Of a DNA stretch of 64,000 bases, positions 12,601 to 24,560 are shown piece after piece. The notes below the pieces were generated by a model, which worked only from the letters and a program-made list of their open reading frames with translations, ran no database searches and was not told the DNA's origin. The stretch comes from Chamaecyparis obtusa (Eukaryota > Streptophyta > Pinopsida > Cupressales > Cupressaceae), in contig BSBK01004083.1 in the NCBI GenBank assembly GCA_027943335.1, positions 667,501 to 731,500 of the forward strand. Reading direction: 5' to 3'. A program made the translations under genes and the position numbers. Positions within the stretch are counted from its first letter, which is position 1, and each line of letters begins with the position of its first letter.

Positions 12601-12900
12601 AGATCAAACACTTGACACAATACCTTGAAGGTAATAGAAACGATGCTCTAGCTCTAGCTCTCAAAGCTCGCGGGTCATCAAGCATTCCAAATGAAAAGAT
12701 GTAAACAATGTCATTATTAAACAATGAGCTCATGAACAATGTATGATGCCCTAGCTTGCAGCCTGCGAGCCATCAAGATATTTCCTCATGAAATTATCAT
12801 AAACAGGGTGTACCACATAGTGAATATCAACATTAAAATAAATAAAGAGATATCAAACACTTCACACAATATATGTTGTTTTATAAGATTTTATTAAGAA
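9700..12900. repeat. A repeat copies in both orientations
   Basis: Reverse-complement copies lie at about 9716-9870, 10095-10260 and 11170-11260; forward copies at 10770-11050 and 12460-12870. They alternate with a module containing caaatagggacatgaggtgc followed by the palindrome TGAGCTCA, also in both orientations. The region can therefore form many alternative hairpins. Confidence 0.7.
11268..11460 (-). repeat. C module: GC-richer conserved block (E1 copy 1)
   Basis: A block of about 190 bp with tgccctcttcccacac and a run of T before ggttataaccaaatgggtgt. Further copies: 16060-16290 in E1, 35390-35580 and 44290-44500 in E2; the last copy in each element abuts the right terminus. On the minus strand it reads into ..GAGGTAGGCATT, which resembles a splice donor, so it could be a non-coding leader exon of the transposase transcript. 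That is speculation. Confidence 0.5.
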
Positions 12901-15084
12901 TAAATATATTATTTTATAAGCTCACTGTTTGAGCACCTCATGTCCCTATTTGATTGGTCGGTGCTCTGTTTGTTATATTGATGCTATTAGATAAAATAGG
13001 GACATTAGTAATTAAATAGGGACATCAGTAATAAAATAAAACACATACAGTTTTGAATTTGAGCTCATAAAGATTAACTTTCTGAAGAATATGAATGAAT
13101 ACAAACATACATAAGTGGATGAACATAAATAATAAAGGTACCAAACATTGCCTGAAGTAATGAAGTGTTGACCCAGGCTTCAATCCAGTATGCTCTTGTA
13201 TGATCCAAAACCTGTAAGTAAGGAAAAGATGGGGTTAGATCCAAAGGATCTAAGCAATGCTTGACACCCTATTACTGATCCTCATCTACAATTATGCATG
13301 TGCATAGTCAAGCCATACACTTCTAAAATGAACTATGCTACAAAACAATATGGGTGTGTGTTAATGTGATTCAAAATCTATTATGCAAGATTGTTTTATC
13401 ATTAAGATAAGGATATCTTAAGTCTACAAGACTAAATGTTTTGAGAAATATTTGAATTTAATTTTGACAATAACATGAGGAGTGATATATTTCAAGCTTT
13501 AGCAAAATTTCATACCACGCAGTATTCGTAGATTACGTTCAATGCATTATTTATGTTTGTATTGGTGGGAAAATTCTTGAAAATGTGCAAAAGAGATTGC
13601 ATTCAACCATGTTGTTTACATGACACATGTAGTTTACCTCTAGCCTAAATCAGTGTTGCATAAAAATTTGCGGATGCTACGTGGTATGAAGCTTCGTTGA
13701 AGCTTGAAAATGATAAGCATTATGATGTTGAGGTATGGTGTGGTAAGCACAAGTATAGTTTCTCGTAAGCTGCCATTGGTATAGTTTTTTTTTTTCAATA
13801 GTTGCAGAATCCAACTTCTCCTATACTTACACGTATGTATACATTTTGGGTTTGGATTTAATGTCATGTAAATTTGAGTGAAATGGTAATAATATTTAAG
13901 AGCAACAAGTATGACATTTTAAACAACTATGCATATACATTATATAACAGGAGGAGTGATATATTTTAATGGCAACAATTAATGAGAAGACACAAAGAAA
14001 CCCAAATACCTATGAAGACACACTTGGAGCCATCAAAGATTATAAAGACATCCAAAGACATCAATTGGAGTATTTTGGCACCTATAATGGCCTATGAGGT
14101 CATTTCATGCAATAAGAATGGCGAATGTGTAATCAGTCCTAAAAGGCCTAATAAGCCTTAAGACCAAATTTGGAGTCTAGGATAGAATTAGGTGTTACAA
14201 GTTTCAAATAGGATGATACTTATATGATGGCTTAAGTAAATTGTTCTTACCTTGAGAATAGTATACCATGGGATTAGAGGATGGTTGTTATAATAGCAAC
14301 TGTGTGTCTATGAGATACTTTTATATTTTGTATTAAATGATGATAGATACATATGTGTTTCTTCCTTTTGCAACAATTTATATTCTGATACTTATATCTT
14401 GAATTGTCAAATGACCAATGAGTGATAATTTCAAAAGTGTATCATAATTAAAAGCATGTGAATTCATATTGTACTTAATCTGAATGCCACTGTGTAATAT
14501 TTTTACTTACGATATTAATCTTGATATATCCCTATTAAGATATCCCTATTTTATTATTGATGTCCCTATTTACATCTTTTCATCAAATGACCCAAAAACA
14601 TCAAGAATGGTCCTATATGGTCACTAATAGCCAACTTTCAGAAGAATATGAATGAATGGAAACATACATAAGTGGATGAACATAAATAATGAAGGTACTA
14701 GACATTTCCTGAAGTAATGAAGTGTTGACCCGGGGTTCAATCCAGTATGCTCTTGTATGATCCAAAACTTGCAAGGAAGGAAAAGATGGGGTTAGATCCA
14801 AAGGATCCAAGCAATGTTTGGCAACATATTACTGATCCTCATCTACAATTATGCATGTGCATAGTCAAGCCATACACAGACTCAACAACATGGTAGCATT
14901 GATCCAATAATAGAAAATACATTACAAATGCCAAGCTCACGGTCTCAATGAAATAAATAGTGTATAAAATAATATATGGTGCACAACAGTAGCAAGCATG
15001 CAATGACAACAATAACATTGCATGATGCCCAAGCTCAAATTCAAAATAGTAAGTGTATTAATGTATGTTTGCATGATACCAGAT

Positions 15085-16060
15085 ATTAAACAGTGAGCTC
15101 ATGAACAATGTCAGTATTAAATAGTGAGCTCATGAACAATGTATGATGCCCTAGCTTGCAGCCCGTGAGCCATCAAGACATTTCCTCATGAAATGATCAT
15201 AAACGGGGAGTACCACATAGTGAATATCAACAGCAAAATAAATAAAGAGAGATCAAACACTTCACACAATGCCTTGAAGGTAATAAAAATGATGCCCTAG
15301 CTCTCAAAGCTTGCAGGTCATCAAACCAGTATTAAACAGTGAGCTCATGAATAATGTATGATGCCCTAGCTTGCAGCTCGTGAGCCATCAAGACATTTCC
15401 TCGTCAAATGATCATAAGCGGGGACTACCACATAGTGAATATCAACAACAAAACAAATAAAGAGAGATCAAACACTTCACATGATGCCTTGAAGGTAATA
15501 GAAGCGATGCCCTAGCTCTCAAATCTTGCAGGTCATCAGGAATTCCAAATGATAAGATGTAAATAATGCCAGTATTAAACAGTGAGCTCATGAACTATGT
15601 ATGATGCCCTAGCTTGTAGCCCATGAGCCATCAAGATGTTTCCTCATGAAATGATCATAAATGGGGAGTACCACATAGTGAATATCAATAGCAAAATAAA
15701 TAAAGAGAGATCAAACACTTCACACAATGCCTTGAAGGTAATAGAAGCGATGCCCTAGCTCTCAAAGCTCGCAAGTCATCAAGCATTCCAAATGATAAGA
15801 TGTAAACAATGCCAGTATTAAATAGTGAGCTCATGAATTATGTATGATGCCCTAGCTTGAAGCCCACGAGCCATCAAGACATTTCCTCATGAAATGATCA
15901 TAAACAGGGAGTACCACATAGAGAATATCAATAACAAAACAAATAAAGAGAGATCAAACACTTCACACAATGCCTTGAAGGTGATAACTCTCAAAACTCG
16001 CGGGTCATCGAGCATTCCAAATGATAATTAAGATGTAAACAATGACATTGAAATTGATTT
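15085..16060. repeat. A repeat: second tandem array in E1, four copies
   Basis: Four forward units start near 15110, 15325, 15560 and 15810. They are the same unit as at 7345-9545 and lie just before the right-terminal C module. Confidence 0.8.
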
Positions 16061-16368
16061 AATGAGAAGACAAAGCTCAAATGCCTACCTCAAATGCTAG
16101 TGCCCTCTTCCCACACGGTGCCTGCCTCTTCACGCATGCCAAACTCGAATGCCCTCTTTGAGCCACACAAAATTGTAGTGTTGTCTTCGTGGTAGCTCTT
16201 CGAATTCACAAATTACAAATGACACTTTTTTTTTTTGGTTTATAACCAAATGGGTGTCGCAATTACAATGATAGCGTCGCTATTATGACACCATCAGGGG
16301 CACTTGCAAAAAAAAACACAAAAAACAAACACAAATTGTAGTGGTGTCACAAATTGGCGTCAAAATTT

Positions 16369-16387
16369 GACCCCAAATGTTGTAGTG
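16369..16387 (-). repeat. Right terminal inverted repeat of E1
   Basis: GACCCCAAATGTTGTAGTG followed by aat. The same 19 bases end E2 (44609-44627), showing that E1 and E2 are one family. Confidence 0.88.
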
Positions 16388-16762
16388 AATAGCACCAAGT
16401 GATGCCAATGAAAGAAAGAAAATAGGGAAAACAAGAGATACAAGAAGAAGTAAGGAGCACAAGAGTGAGGCAAGGACTAAGGGTCCTTCCTCGGTAAAAA
16501 GAAGCCAAGCACCGAAGGGTATAGATTGCCACCGAGAGAAGCTGGGAGGGTGTCATTGATGAGTATAACCACTATGAGGTCTCATAGATCTAGAGTGACT
16601 GGCGATGGTGGCACTGGAAGGCCACTTTCTCCCATGTGCAGGAGAAGAGGGAGAGAAGAAAGCGGTGATAAGCTGAACCAAGGTTTCTCTCTGGGGGAAT
16701 AAGAACTATAAGGTGTGGTCATAGAGCTACATAGTCTCCCTGAGGTACAGTGTAAGGCATCT

Positions 16763-17425
16763 CTAGTCCGTGTAGCTGAAGAAGGCCGTGAGGGAGTTGC
16801 ATTCCCTAAATAAGAAATAGAATCTCCCATGAATCTTGTAGTAGGTGAGATAGTGAAAAATGAAATGGATCTCCATCTCAGCTGTGCCCAAGGTACACAA
16901 GTGACAAGTCCGGTCCTCTTTGTCTATGTGGTGATCTGTCTGAATCCGAAGCCGGTGGGAGCCAACCCTGAAGGAGCCTAGAAAAATGCATAAGGCATGA
17001 CACCAATGCCGAGACAAGTATCTAGGGGGAACAATAATACCATCTTTGATAACTAGAAAGTGATCGACATAAAAGGCCATCTTTGGGCATAACCCGCCAG
17101 AAGGGTTACACCAAGTCACGGTGATATACTGTCTATAAATGTCAAGTCTGACATGTTGGTTCAACTCCTACTATGAGGGGAGGAGGTGGGTGGGAGCATT
17201 GAGAGAGAACTGGAAGGGGGGGAGGTGGTCAATATCAATCCTAATCAAGCTCAACAAAGACAAAGCCTGCACGAACCAACAGCGGGTCTGGGAGGTCAGC
17301 ACAGAATCTACAATAGAGACAGAGGAGCAATAAGCCAAGTAAGAATATCTACACCAGTCATCTGAAGAGTCAGTAAAACCACAAAGATGATGAAGAAACC
17401 AAATCAGGTTGAAAATGGTAGCCAA
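16763..17425 (-). pseudogene. LINE ORF2 C-terminal region with Cys/His cluster
   Basis: The part at 17171-17425 is a hydrophobic stretch downstream of the RT. The part at 16763-17164 contains C-H-L-C and, about 12 residues on, H-F-I-F-H, the CX2C..HX3H pattern that closes many plant LINE ORF2 proteins (zf-RVT type) and is thought to contact RNA. At least one stop and a frame change separate the pieces. A shorter frame follows at 16582-16830. Confidence 0.55.
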
Positions 17426-17653
17426 CCTAAAGGGACAGGCCCTGAACTTGGCTAGAACAATACTATGGGGGGTGATCCAATGACATTTGATAATACGTCA
17501 AAGAAAAAGGGTCTAGACACGCTTGATGGAAGCCCAATCAGAATCAAGGAGAGAGGGCCCCCAAACCACCAAGCCATAAAGAACCATTGGTCGGACCAAG
17601 GAGTCCAGGAGGGACAACTTGGATAAAGTGTCTTGGAAGTGATGTCTGAAGCA

Positions 17654-18661
17654 CTATCTCTTGAGCATGGAAAGGGAGCCCATACCCTTACAAACCCTAG
17701 GCTGGATGGTAGGTCTCAAAGTGAAGTGAGGTCCAAAGAACTTGACCCCAAGGTACACATAAGGTGTGGTGATCTTGATCTCATGACCTTGGAAGTAGAA
17801 GTGAAGATGAGATGTCTTTAGGTAGTTGAAGACCATAACCCAAGTCTTGCTCAGGTTCACAGAGAGTTGAGGAAGGTCATAGAAGGAGGCCAAGCCATCG
17901 ACAAGTCTCTGAAGACTCTCCAAAGAGGAGGCCAGAAGGACCACATCATCAACGAACAAGAGAATGGAGATCAAGACCTAATGCAGGTAGCAACCATCTG
18001 TAGGGAGTGAGGAGTCTTTGTGGAAGGTCTCCAACTCATCAATAGAAATACCAAACAAGGTGGGGGAAAGAGGGAAGCCCTGTTTCACCCCAATAGTGCT
18101 CTGAATAGGGGCAGAGAAACCGTCTGGCATCCTGAATCTACTAGTAACACTCTCATATAATCTCATAATGGCAGTCAACAAAATCTCTAAAATACCGATG
18201 TCCCTTAGTCTCTGGAAAAGGGAAACCCGCAGGACAGTATCAAAGGCCTTACAAAAGTCCACGCAGAAATAATAGACTTTGTTAGAGTGATGAAAAGCCT
18301 CCTCGATGATGGCCTGCAACATCAAAATATGGTCCATGGTCTGGTAATCAGCCCGAAAGCCAGCTCAAGCCTTGGCTCTGCACGCTCTCCTGTCAAGCTC
18401 ACTAGAAAGAATAATGTTTATGGCTGTAGCATAAAGCTTAGAAAATGTGTGCCCAATCATGATAGTTCTGCAGTTACCTAGATTTGAAGTCGAGCCGGTC
18501 TTTAAAATTAGATAGAGGATATGCCTCGACCATGAGTTAGGGAAACTGATGCAAACAACACTATTAAAGAGCACATGAAGAAAGGAAACTAGGATAGGGA
18601 CATTGAGCTTAAGGAGCTCAGCCTGAAAACCCTCCTTGTCTGCAGCTCTACTAGAGCTCAT
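17654..18661 (-). pseudogene. LINE reverse transcriptase domain (ORF2 remnant)
   Basis: Three consecutive minus-strand pieces form the RT fold. 18365-18661 has the finger region (D-K-E-G-F-Q-A-E-L-L, N-C-R-T-I-M). 17978-18337 has D-F-C-K-A-F-D, carrying the first catalytic Asp, and G-V-K-Q-G-F-P-L-S-P. 17654-17974 has L-L-F-V-D-D-V-V-L-L-A, the F/Y-x-D-D active site, and Y-V-Y-L-G-V. Beyond this the frame continues with L-Y-G-L-V-V-W-G. In life the protein would copy LINE RNA at a nicked target. Stops near 18362 and 17975 inactivate it; the active-site aspartates remain. Confidence 0.8.
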
Positions 18662-19020
18662 GAATCTGATGGCCTCACAAATGATGGACGGGGTGAAGAG
18701 GTGGTAGCTGGGAGGTGGGGTAAAGAGGAGAGGAGGTTGACTAGGGATATCATAGAGAGTGGAGGCATGGGTGGTGAGGGAGCAGAGGTCGAGGACGGGG
18801 AGGAGCAGTGAGGGATCAAAGTATGCCAGAAGAGCTTCGGGTTGTGGGATAAGGTGTCACAAAGGGAATGACACTGGGAAGAAAAGAATGAGCACTTCTT
18901 ATAGCCAAGGAAATGACTATAGGAGCGGTGAATACTAATGAAATCAGTGGAGTGTGATAAGAACGCAGAGCGCAAGTAGCAGTGGAAGGTCTTATAGTCA
19001 TCATCGAACCAACAATTCAT
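18658..19020 (-). pseudogene. LINE ORF2 linker between endonuclease and RT
   Basis: This 120-codon frame begins W-F-D-D-D-Y-K and contains F-L-G-Y-K-K and N-P-K-L-F-W-H-T-L, the usual pattern of the segment joining endonuclease and RT in plant LINEs (W-W-D-x-E-C, then N-P-K-x-F-W). It overlaps the start of the RT piece by four bases in another frame, so a frameshift lies at about 18660. The 3' half is rich in Ser and Pro. Confidence 0.6.
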
Positions 19021-19198
19021 GGGGCAAGTGTTATGATGGAAAGCATGATGACAAGGGCAGTGGGGGATGGAGAGGAGAGCAGATTCCTAGATTGCAGTGG
19101 CCAAAATGTCAAACATGGAGGAGACCTCGCAAGACAAGAGGGAGCCAACTTGGGGAAGGAGCCGTCTAAAATGGAAGAGGAAAAGGTCACCATCACTC

Positions 19199-19441
19199 TC
19201 AAGGAAGCGGAAGCATACAATTGTGCATGTAGACAGGCACCTGTTGGGCCTTGGAGGGGGGGTAAATGAGGAGAGGAGGTGGATGGCGGTGGGAGAAGTG
19301 AAGCACGAGACTAAGAAGAGCATGGTCCACTAGGGGAAGGCGGGTGATGGTGAAGCGGAAAATGAAGGGAATGAAGGGGGCACAAGCGAGGGCATAATCC
19401 ACCACACTGGCACCCCCACCATGGGGCCAACAAGTAAACAA
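19199..19441 (-). pseudogene. C-terminal part of the LINE endonuclease
   Basis: The frame contains S-V-V-D-Y-A-L and, about 25 residues on, L-V-D-H-A-L-L. These fit the end of an AP-type endonuclease, where a D-H pair belongs to the active site. The rest of the domain is missing because homology stops near 19460. The frame then drifts into low-complexity Pro/Ser sequence before the linker at 19020. Confidence 0.5.
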
Positions 19442-19469
19442 CTCGGAACCGTGAAAGCAAGAAGCTGAA

Positions 19470-22400
19470 TGTTTCTCATAAAAAGGAAAAAAAAATGTTT
19501 CTCATACAAAACTTTCGTGTATAAGAAGCCAAATGAAATGGTGAAAATCCTTCTATCTCCAATGCTTTCATTCTTCAATTATGAAAGCCCAAATAAGTAT
19601 TCATATCTCATATCTTCAAACCAATAATTTTCAGAAAACAGTATCATCTAGTGGATCTTTTATCTTGAATACAAGTTAAAGGCTTGTGATTTGTCTTTAA
19701 GATTTCTTTTAAGAAAATCACTTAGTTAAGTTCTACAAGTCCATGATATGTGACCCTTTTTTATAGTGTTAACATTTAGTTTCTCTTTTTCCATCATTAC
19801 ATTGTGAATATATAATACATTCTCATGTTGAGAATCCACTTATCTATCTTTTGTATTTGTTCTCTTTTCTTTTAAAGGTTATAATCACATCTTTTAATGT
19901 TTGAGAAGTAATTCGATCAAGTATAAAACTACATTATTATTTTTTTAAGGAAAATTGTTTAACAAATTAGTCTTAGCATTCTGATTATCTATTAGAATAT
20001 TCAATTATTTGGGTTGACATAATAATTCTATCTTCTAATTTGAATATGAATAGTTGAAGTTGTAGTAAAATTTTATAATTATTTTGTTCCAAATATCTTA
20101 TTCAAATCATCTCAATTGTTTTATGATCATTTGTGTAAACTATAACTAATGTTTTAGTATGGGAGAACAAGACAACTAAATATTCTTTTATTCTCTTCTA
20201 TGTCTATACAATAGTTTATTTGCATATGTAGCCGATGTTTCATTCCCATTCATTATTTCTCATATGTTTTTATTTATTTTAATTATATTTAAATTTTTAC
20301 TTTTTATGTATGAAAGTTGAATTAGTATATTTTCCTAAGAGAATATATTTAGAAAAACTTTAAAATAGATCCAATTTTGATCTTACAACTCCATAATCTT
20401 ATATATCCATAATTTATATCTTTTGTTCTTCAAGTAATTATAAATAATTTTTTGATGAATAAACAGATAATATAAGGTTTTCATATATAACAACTACAAT
20501 TGATTGATAGAAAATAACTAATATTATAATTAGCATACCCTAGATTTTTGTAGAGAAAGTCGTTAAACCTAGGACTTTGGTAGTTTAGGAAAATGGGGGC
20601 AAACTATTAATACAATTTTGAAAAAAAACTTAATCACATTAGTCAACCTTTACATGAAAATAATAATGTTTGGTAAAATTAAAAAAAAATAATGTACACA
20701 AACTTCCTAAATCTTCTTTTTTGTTTTTAAAAAAATCATTCATATTTTCTATTGCAAATGTTAATTTATGATAGCTATATCTTTTAGGTCAAATATCATT
20801 TACATTTGTGCACAATAATATTACTAAAAGTTAGTGTTGTTATTTAATAAATCATTTAAACATAATTTTTTGAATTGCATACACACATGAATATAATTAA
20901 TTTTTTTTTAAAATATGTTCAATGGCTTGCCACTTTTTTGGAAACAAATATTAAATAACAAAAATGTATTATAAATCAATAAAATGATTTTATTATTGTA
21001 CATTTTAATACCTTAAATAACAAAAATATATTATAAGTCAATAAAATGATTTTGTTATTGTACATTTTAATAGCCTAACACTAATTTCCTTCAACTTGTT
21101 ATCATTTCTTATGATAAATTGAAAGATTGGATCTTATGTCAAAGACTTTGAACCCTAAAAAAAATAAAAGGAACATTTTTGATGAAATATGCTTAAGATA
21201 TAATGAGTCACAAGCTATGAAGACAAAAAATTATGATTCGATTAAATAAAAAATGCTTATATATTATCAGTCCATAAGGTATTATGAAAGCATAAAAAAA
21301 TATTCATGACATAAAGATAACAAAGCAGTTAACAAAATTTTGATAAGTTGTAATGTCAAACTAACTATACATGATACAAAGAGAAAAAAGTAGTCGACAA
21401 ATTTTGATATATCGTAATGTCAATTTACATACAAGTGGAAATGGATTAATATGGTTGCATTAGAAATATTTGTGTTCCAATGGTCAATGGGCTAGCGAGA
21501 CTCAATTCAAATTTATAAAGGCCTTTGACAATTTTTCTTGAGTAATAGATATTTGAAGAATCTATGTCACAATGACAATTTTTTATTTAAAATTTGAAAG
21601 TTAGAATTTAGAGTCATGGAAAATCAATTCATTTTTAATTGGTATTGGCTTGAACATTAATAATGACAAATTCAATTTGAAAACAATTTATTTTTAATTT
21701 CTAATGACTTGGACATTAATACTAAGAAATACAACTAAAAATAATCATTATTTATTTCTAGTCTTAAAAGTTTCCTTCATGTAATGAAAAATCATTATGT
21801 CATTGTAAGTGAGAAACTTATAACAATCTTTGACGAATAGGAAAATATGTGTATTTAATTTATTTGTTGTATTGGTACCTCAAATTTGTGCCTAACTTGT
21901 TCTTTGTTAAAATTTTGATTACTCATTTAAACATATTCATTTAAAGTGTGTTTATCATATATTGTTATAAATTTGTGTTATTGGGCACTCTTGTGGTCAA
22001 TGCCTTGCATATTGTCTTTTCTACAAGCACTTTTGCAAAATTTGAGATTTAGGACTTTTCATATTGCCATGGCTATTGAGATTGGATTTTAGCACATTTC
22101 ATACTTGTCACTTAGATTTAATGTTTCTCCTTTTGTCATGCATGTTGGACATTTCATCCTTGGCATTACTTTCTCTTCAAGTTTAATTGTCCACTCTAAA
22201 CCCATTTTCCTTGAAATTTGAGAGTCCAGGTTTGGCCGTCCATGCATCCTTTCCTCAATTGCCAGCTTTCATTCTCAAAATTAAAGTTGCAAAAAATTGA
22301 TATTTTAGAGTTTATCATACCATCATGTCTACCAAAATTTTCATCTATATGCTCCTTTTCCCTCCAAGTCTAATTTTAGGATCTTGGAGTTTTTTATATT

Positions 22401-23278
22401 GTCATCCATGTTTGACCTTCAAAGCATTTTTTCTAATCTTCCCACTTTGGTATGCAAAGTCTCAAAACTCTAAGCTCTAAATAAAAAGCCTTACCTACCT
22501 TCTTACACAACCTAGGATTCCATTAATGGTCTAAAATGAATATGATTCATTAAATGAGGAATTTTAGATGCCTCTTGATACCTTTAAACCCCTTTAAGAC
22601 ATGGATGAAGTATACAAGCATATGGATGGTCATCTAAAGGGCATGTATTTAAGTGTAATCCATATGAAGGTGATGCAAGAAGAGATCTAACACTTGTACA
22701 TGATTACAAATAATTGTGGTTCTTTCCTCAAGATTTGTAAATGGTGTTGAGAGATATATTTTTTAGATTGGACTATGTAGCATTGCAAATTTACACACTT
22801 CCTAAGGTGTACACTTCCACACTTAGCACACACTTTAGTGTGTGTTCATTCTTTCATGCATCATAGGACTTTGCATTTGATTAATAAATATTTAAATATG
22901 TCATCTCTTAATTTAATCTATAAGAGGGCCCTTAATTATAGATGTGCCCCTTTAATTATTTCATCTAGTCAATCACTACTTACATACATAGGCCCTATTT
23001 TATCATGTGTGGCCTTTTGTATTTATTTTGATATCACACCTCAATTTTGTGCATATTTTAAGCATCTCCATACCCAATTGGACCCTTGACATAAATATGA
23101 GCTCAGATTAGCCAGTATATAGTGATTCGGTAGGTAATGGGTAGCGTCCACTTTCTCCTGACACAAGAGTTGATCCATACCCAAGAATTGGACCCAAATC
23201 TGAATGGTGTGAAGTTCTTTTGGTTTTAGAAGGATTTTCAAAGTCATTTGAGCCTCTTTTGAGTTTTGAGCGCCATAA
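19470..23278. other. AT-rich DNA with no recognisable gene
   Basis: No frame here resembles a known family. Structure seen: a 62-bp tandem duplication at 20951-21074, and loosely repeated T-rich text at about 22000-22450 with recurring phrases such as ttcatattgccat and tatattgtcatcc. It is probably old, decayed repeat. Confidence 0.5.
20951..21074. repeat. 62-bp tandem duplication
   Basis: The unit ttaaataacaaaaatgtatt... at 20951 repeats at 21013 with three or four substitutions. Confidence 0.9.
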
Positions 23279-24023
23279 TGGTTAGGTGAGGTAGAAAAGA
23301 AAGGCCACCTCCTTCATTCTTGTAATTAAGGATTGTATACAAGAAAGTGGGAGAGAGTAAAATAGAAGATACTATAATCTAAATCCTACATACATTGGGA
23401 ATACAAAATCTCCTACAAAGGGAATCTGATTAGCACAACTAAGAGAGTAAGGGTTCCAATGCGTGATCTACAAAATGTAGGGTTTTTGAATTCCTAGATA
23501 GATAGAAATGATATTGGTAATGGAAGAGATAAAGTAAATAATAGAAAATATGATCTATGCAAGTAAGTGCAAAGGTAAATAGATGAGAAAAAATGCACCT
23601 GGAAATGAGATAGAGGAAATGATACTTTGAAGTTGGATTTGATTGTCACGAGAATGTCAAAATCTACTATAACTTTGGATCTAGGTTTCTGAGACATGTA
23701 GCTGCATGTTCTATGATTTTCAACCAAAAAATACAAGGACAAGTTAGTTTTCCAAGCATGAGTCGACACGTCAACTTGTTCCTGACTGCTCCAAATCTAA
23801 TGAAATTTTTTGGGGTCTTGTGACTACACCTATTCTTCCCATATTTGAAATCGTGACTCCACAACTTGTTCCTACACATAAAAAAATGGGGAAGAAGGTT
23901 GAAGAGAGGGGTTTGCTTCAGTCAAACCCCTATTTGGGAATCAACCTTGGGATGAAATGAAATAAACTAAAAGTATGCTATCATGTAGTGGAGGCTAGAT
24001 ATAAACAAAGAAGTATATCATAC
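23279..24023 (-). mobile_element. LTR-like segment, downstream half, cut by E2
   Basis: On the minus strand this continues from 44628 once E2 is removed. It ends ...CACCTAACCA, followed after two bases by TGGCGCTCAAAACTC, which looks like a tRNA primer-binding site next to an LTR end. The upstream half (44628 to about 45406) has a clear minus-strand TATA box at about 45009-45017. Together they would make an LTR of roughly 1.5 kb. No coding domain of this element is seen, so its class is unknown. Confidence 0.4.
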
Positions 24024-24042
24024 CACTAGTACATTTGAGACA
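24024..24042 (+). repeat. Left terminal inverted repeat of E2
   Basis: It is identical to the E1 left end over 18 of 19 bases and preceded by tac. Confidence 0.88.
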
Positions 24043-24044
24043 TT

Positions 24045-24560
24045 TTTTCAATGGCAAACCGTCAGAATTTTGACAGTATACTGTCAATTAAGAGACACCA
24101 CCCGCCATCAAAGTTTTATAGTTGGAACAAATGAGACCACAATTAGCATTGTAATTACGATGATAATGGCCATCACAAAAGGGGGTGCCAACATGGCGAA
24201 CATACCATTGGGCCTATTTGAGTCCTTCACAATTGCGATGCCCATTTGTCACAAACAACTACAAACGTTGGGTACTCGTCAGAATCTTTCGACGGGTAAC
24301 TGTCGTTTGTAGTTTGTTTGCCGACGAAGATGTTGTTCATGAGACGGATACCCATTGAAAGGTTATGACAGATAGATGTCATTTTTAGTTTTTTAATGAC
24401 AGTGATGCTATACATGCGATAGATACCCATTAGATGTTTATGATGGATATTCATCGTTTGTAGTTTTTGCTGACAGGGATGTTGTACATGCAATAGATAT
24501 TTCTGACAAATAGCCATTGCTTTTGTTTCCATCATAGTTGCGATGAAAAATTAGTATTTT
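24045..24560. promoter_or_regulatory. Subterminal repeat region of E2, CpG-decayed
   Basis: It aligns with 1824-2345 of E1. Where E1 has gtcg, cgtc or gacg, E2 often has gtca, catc or gatg; a few originals remain (gacgggtaactgtcgtttgt at about 24293-24312). The pattern fits loss of methylated CpG. By position it would be the transposase-binding region. Confidence 0.55.

Larger units (their letters stand above)
4435..14880. repeat. B repeat: six dispersed copies in E1
   Basis: A block of roughly 250 bp recurs at about 4435-4690, 6060-6320, 6900-7150, 11940-12215, 13080-13330 and 14640-14880. Each has an aacataaataat stretch, a ttcaatccagtatgctc stretch and a ggttagat..atctaagcaatg stretch. 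Its most conserved part is a core of about 44 bp that includes cctcatctacaattatgcat, followed by the near-palindrome atgcatgtgcat. Three more copies lie in E2 (32030-32290, 37220-37470, 39935-40190). The copies have no target duplications of their own, so they look like internal amplification within the CACTA family. Confidence 0.75.
1803..16387. mobile_element. CACTA (En/Spm) element E1, internally deleted and non-autonomous
   Basis: The element begins CACTAGTACATTTGAGACC and ends GACCCCAAATGTTGTAGTG; the reverse complement of the right end matches the left over most of 19 bases. It is flanked by the direct repeat aat (1800-1802 and 16388-16390), the 3-bp duplication typical of CACTA elements. 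It has no transposase. Its left 2.5 kb is collinear with E2 (24024 onward) up to about 4340, where it jumps to sequence that in E2 lies about 9.8 kb further on, beyond the transposase. The remaining 12 kb is built from repeat modules shared with E2. It would have needed transposase supplied in trans, like defective Spm copies; that is inference from the structure. Confidence 0.9.
16388..19468 (-). mobile_element. LINE, 5'-truncated in the endonuclease, split from its 3' end by E1
   Basis: Read on the minus strand this is an ORF2 remnant: C-terminal part of the endonuclease, linker, reverse transcriptase with F-V-D-D, and a Cys/His C-terminal region. ORF1 and the front of the endonuclease are missing, as expected of incomplete first-strand synthesis. 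Several stops and at least one frame change interrupt it. Its 3' tail is at 1703-1802 across E1. Sequence next to the tail (about 1674-1705, tgttctcataaaac...) resembles sequence next to the truncated 5' end (about 19496-19522, tgtttctcatacaaaac...), a possible degenerate target duplication. Confidence 0.75.

Noticed and set aside
17139..19333. Plus-strand frames over the LINE (17139, 17633, 18287, 18954, 18982, 19097)
   Set aside because: They are shadows of the minus-strand ORF2, which has the RT motifs.
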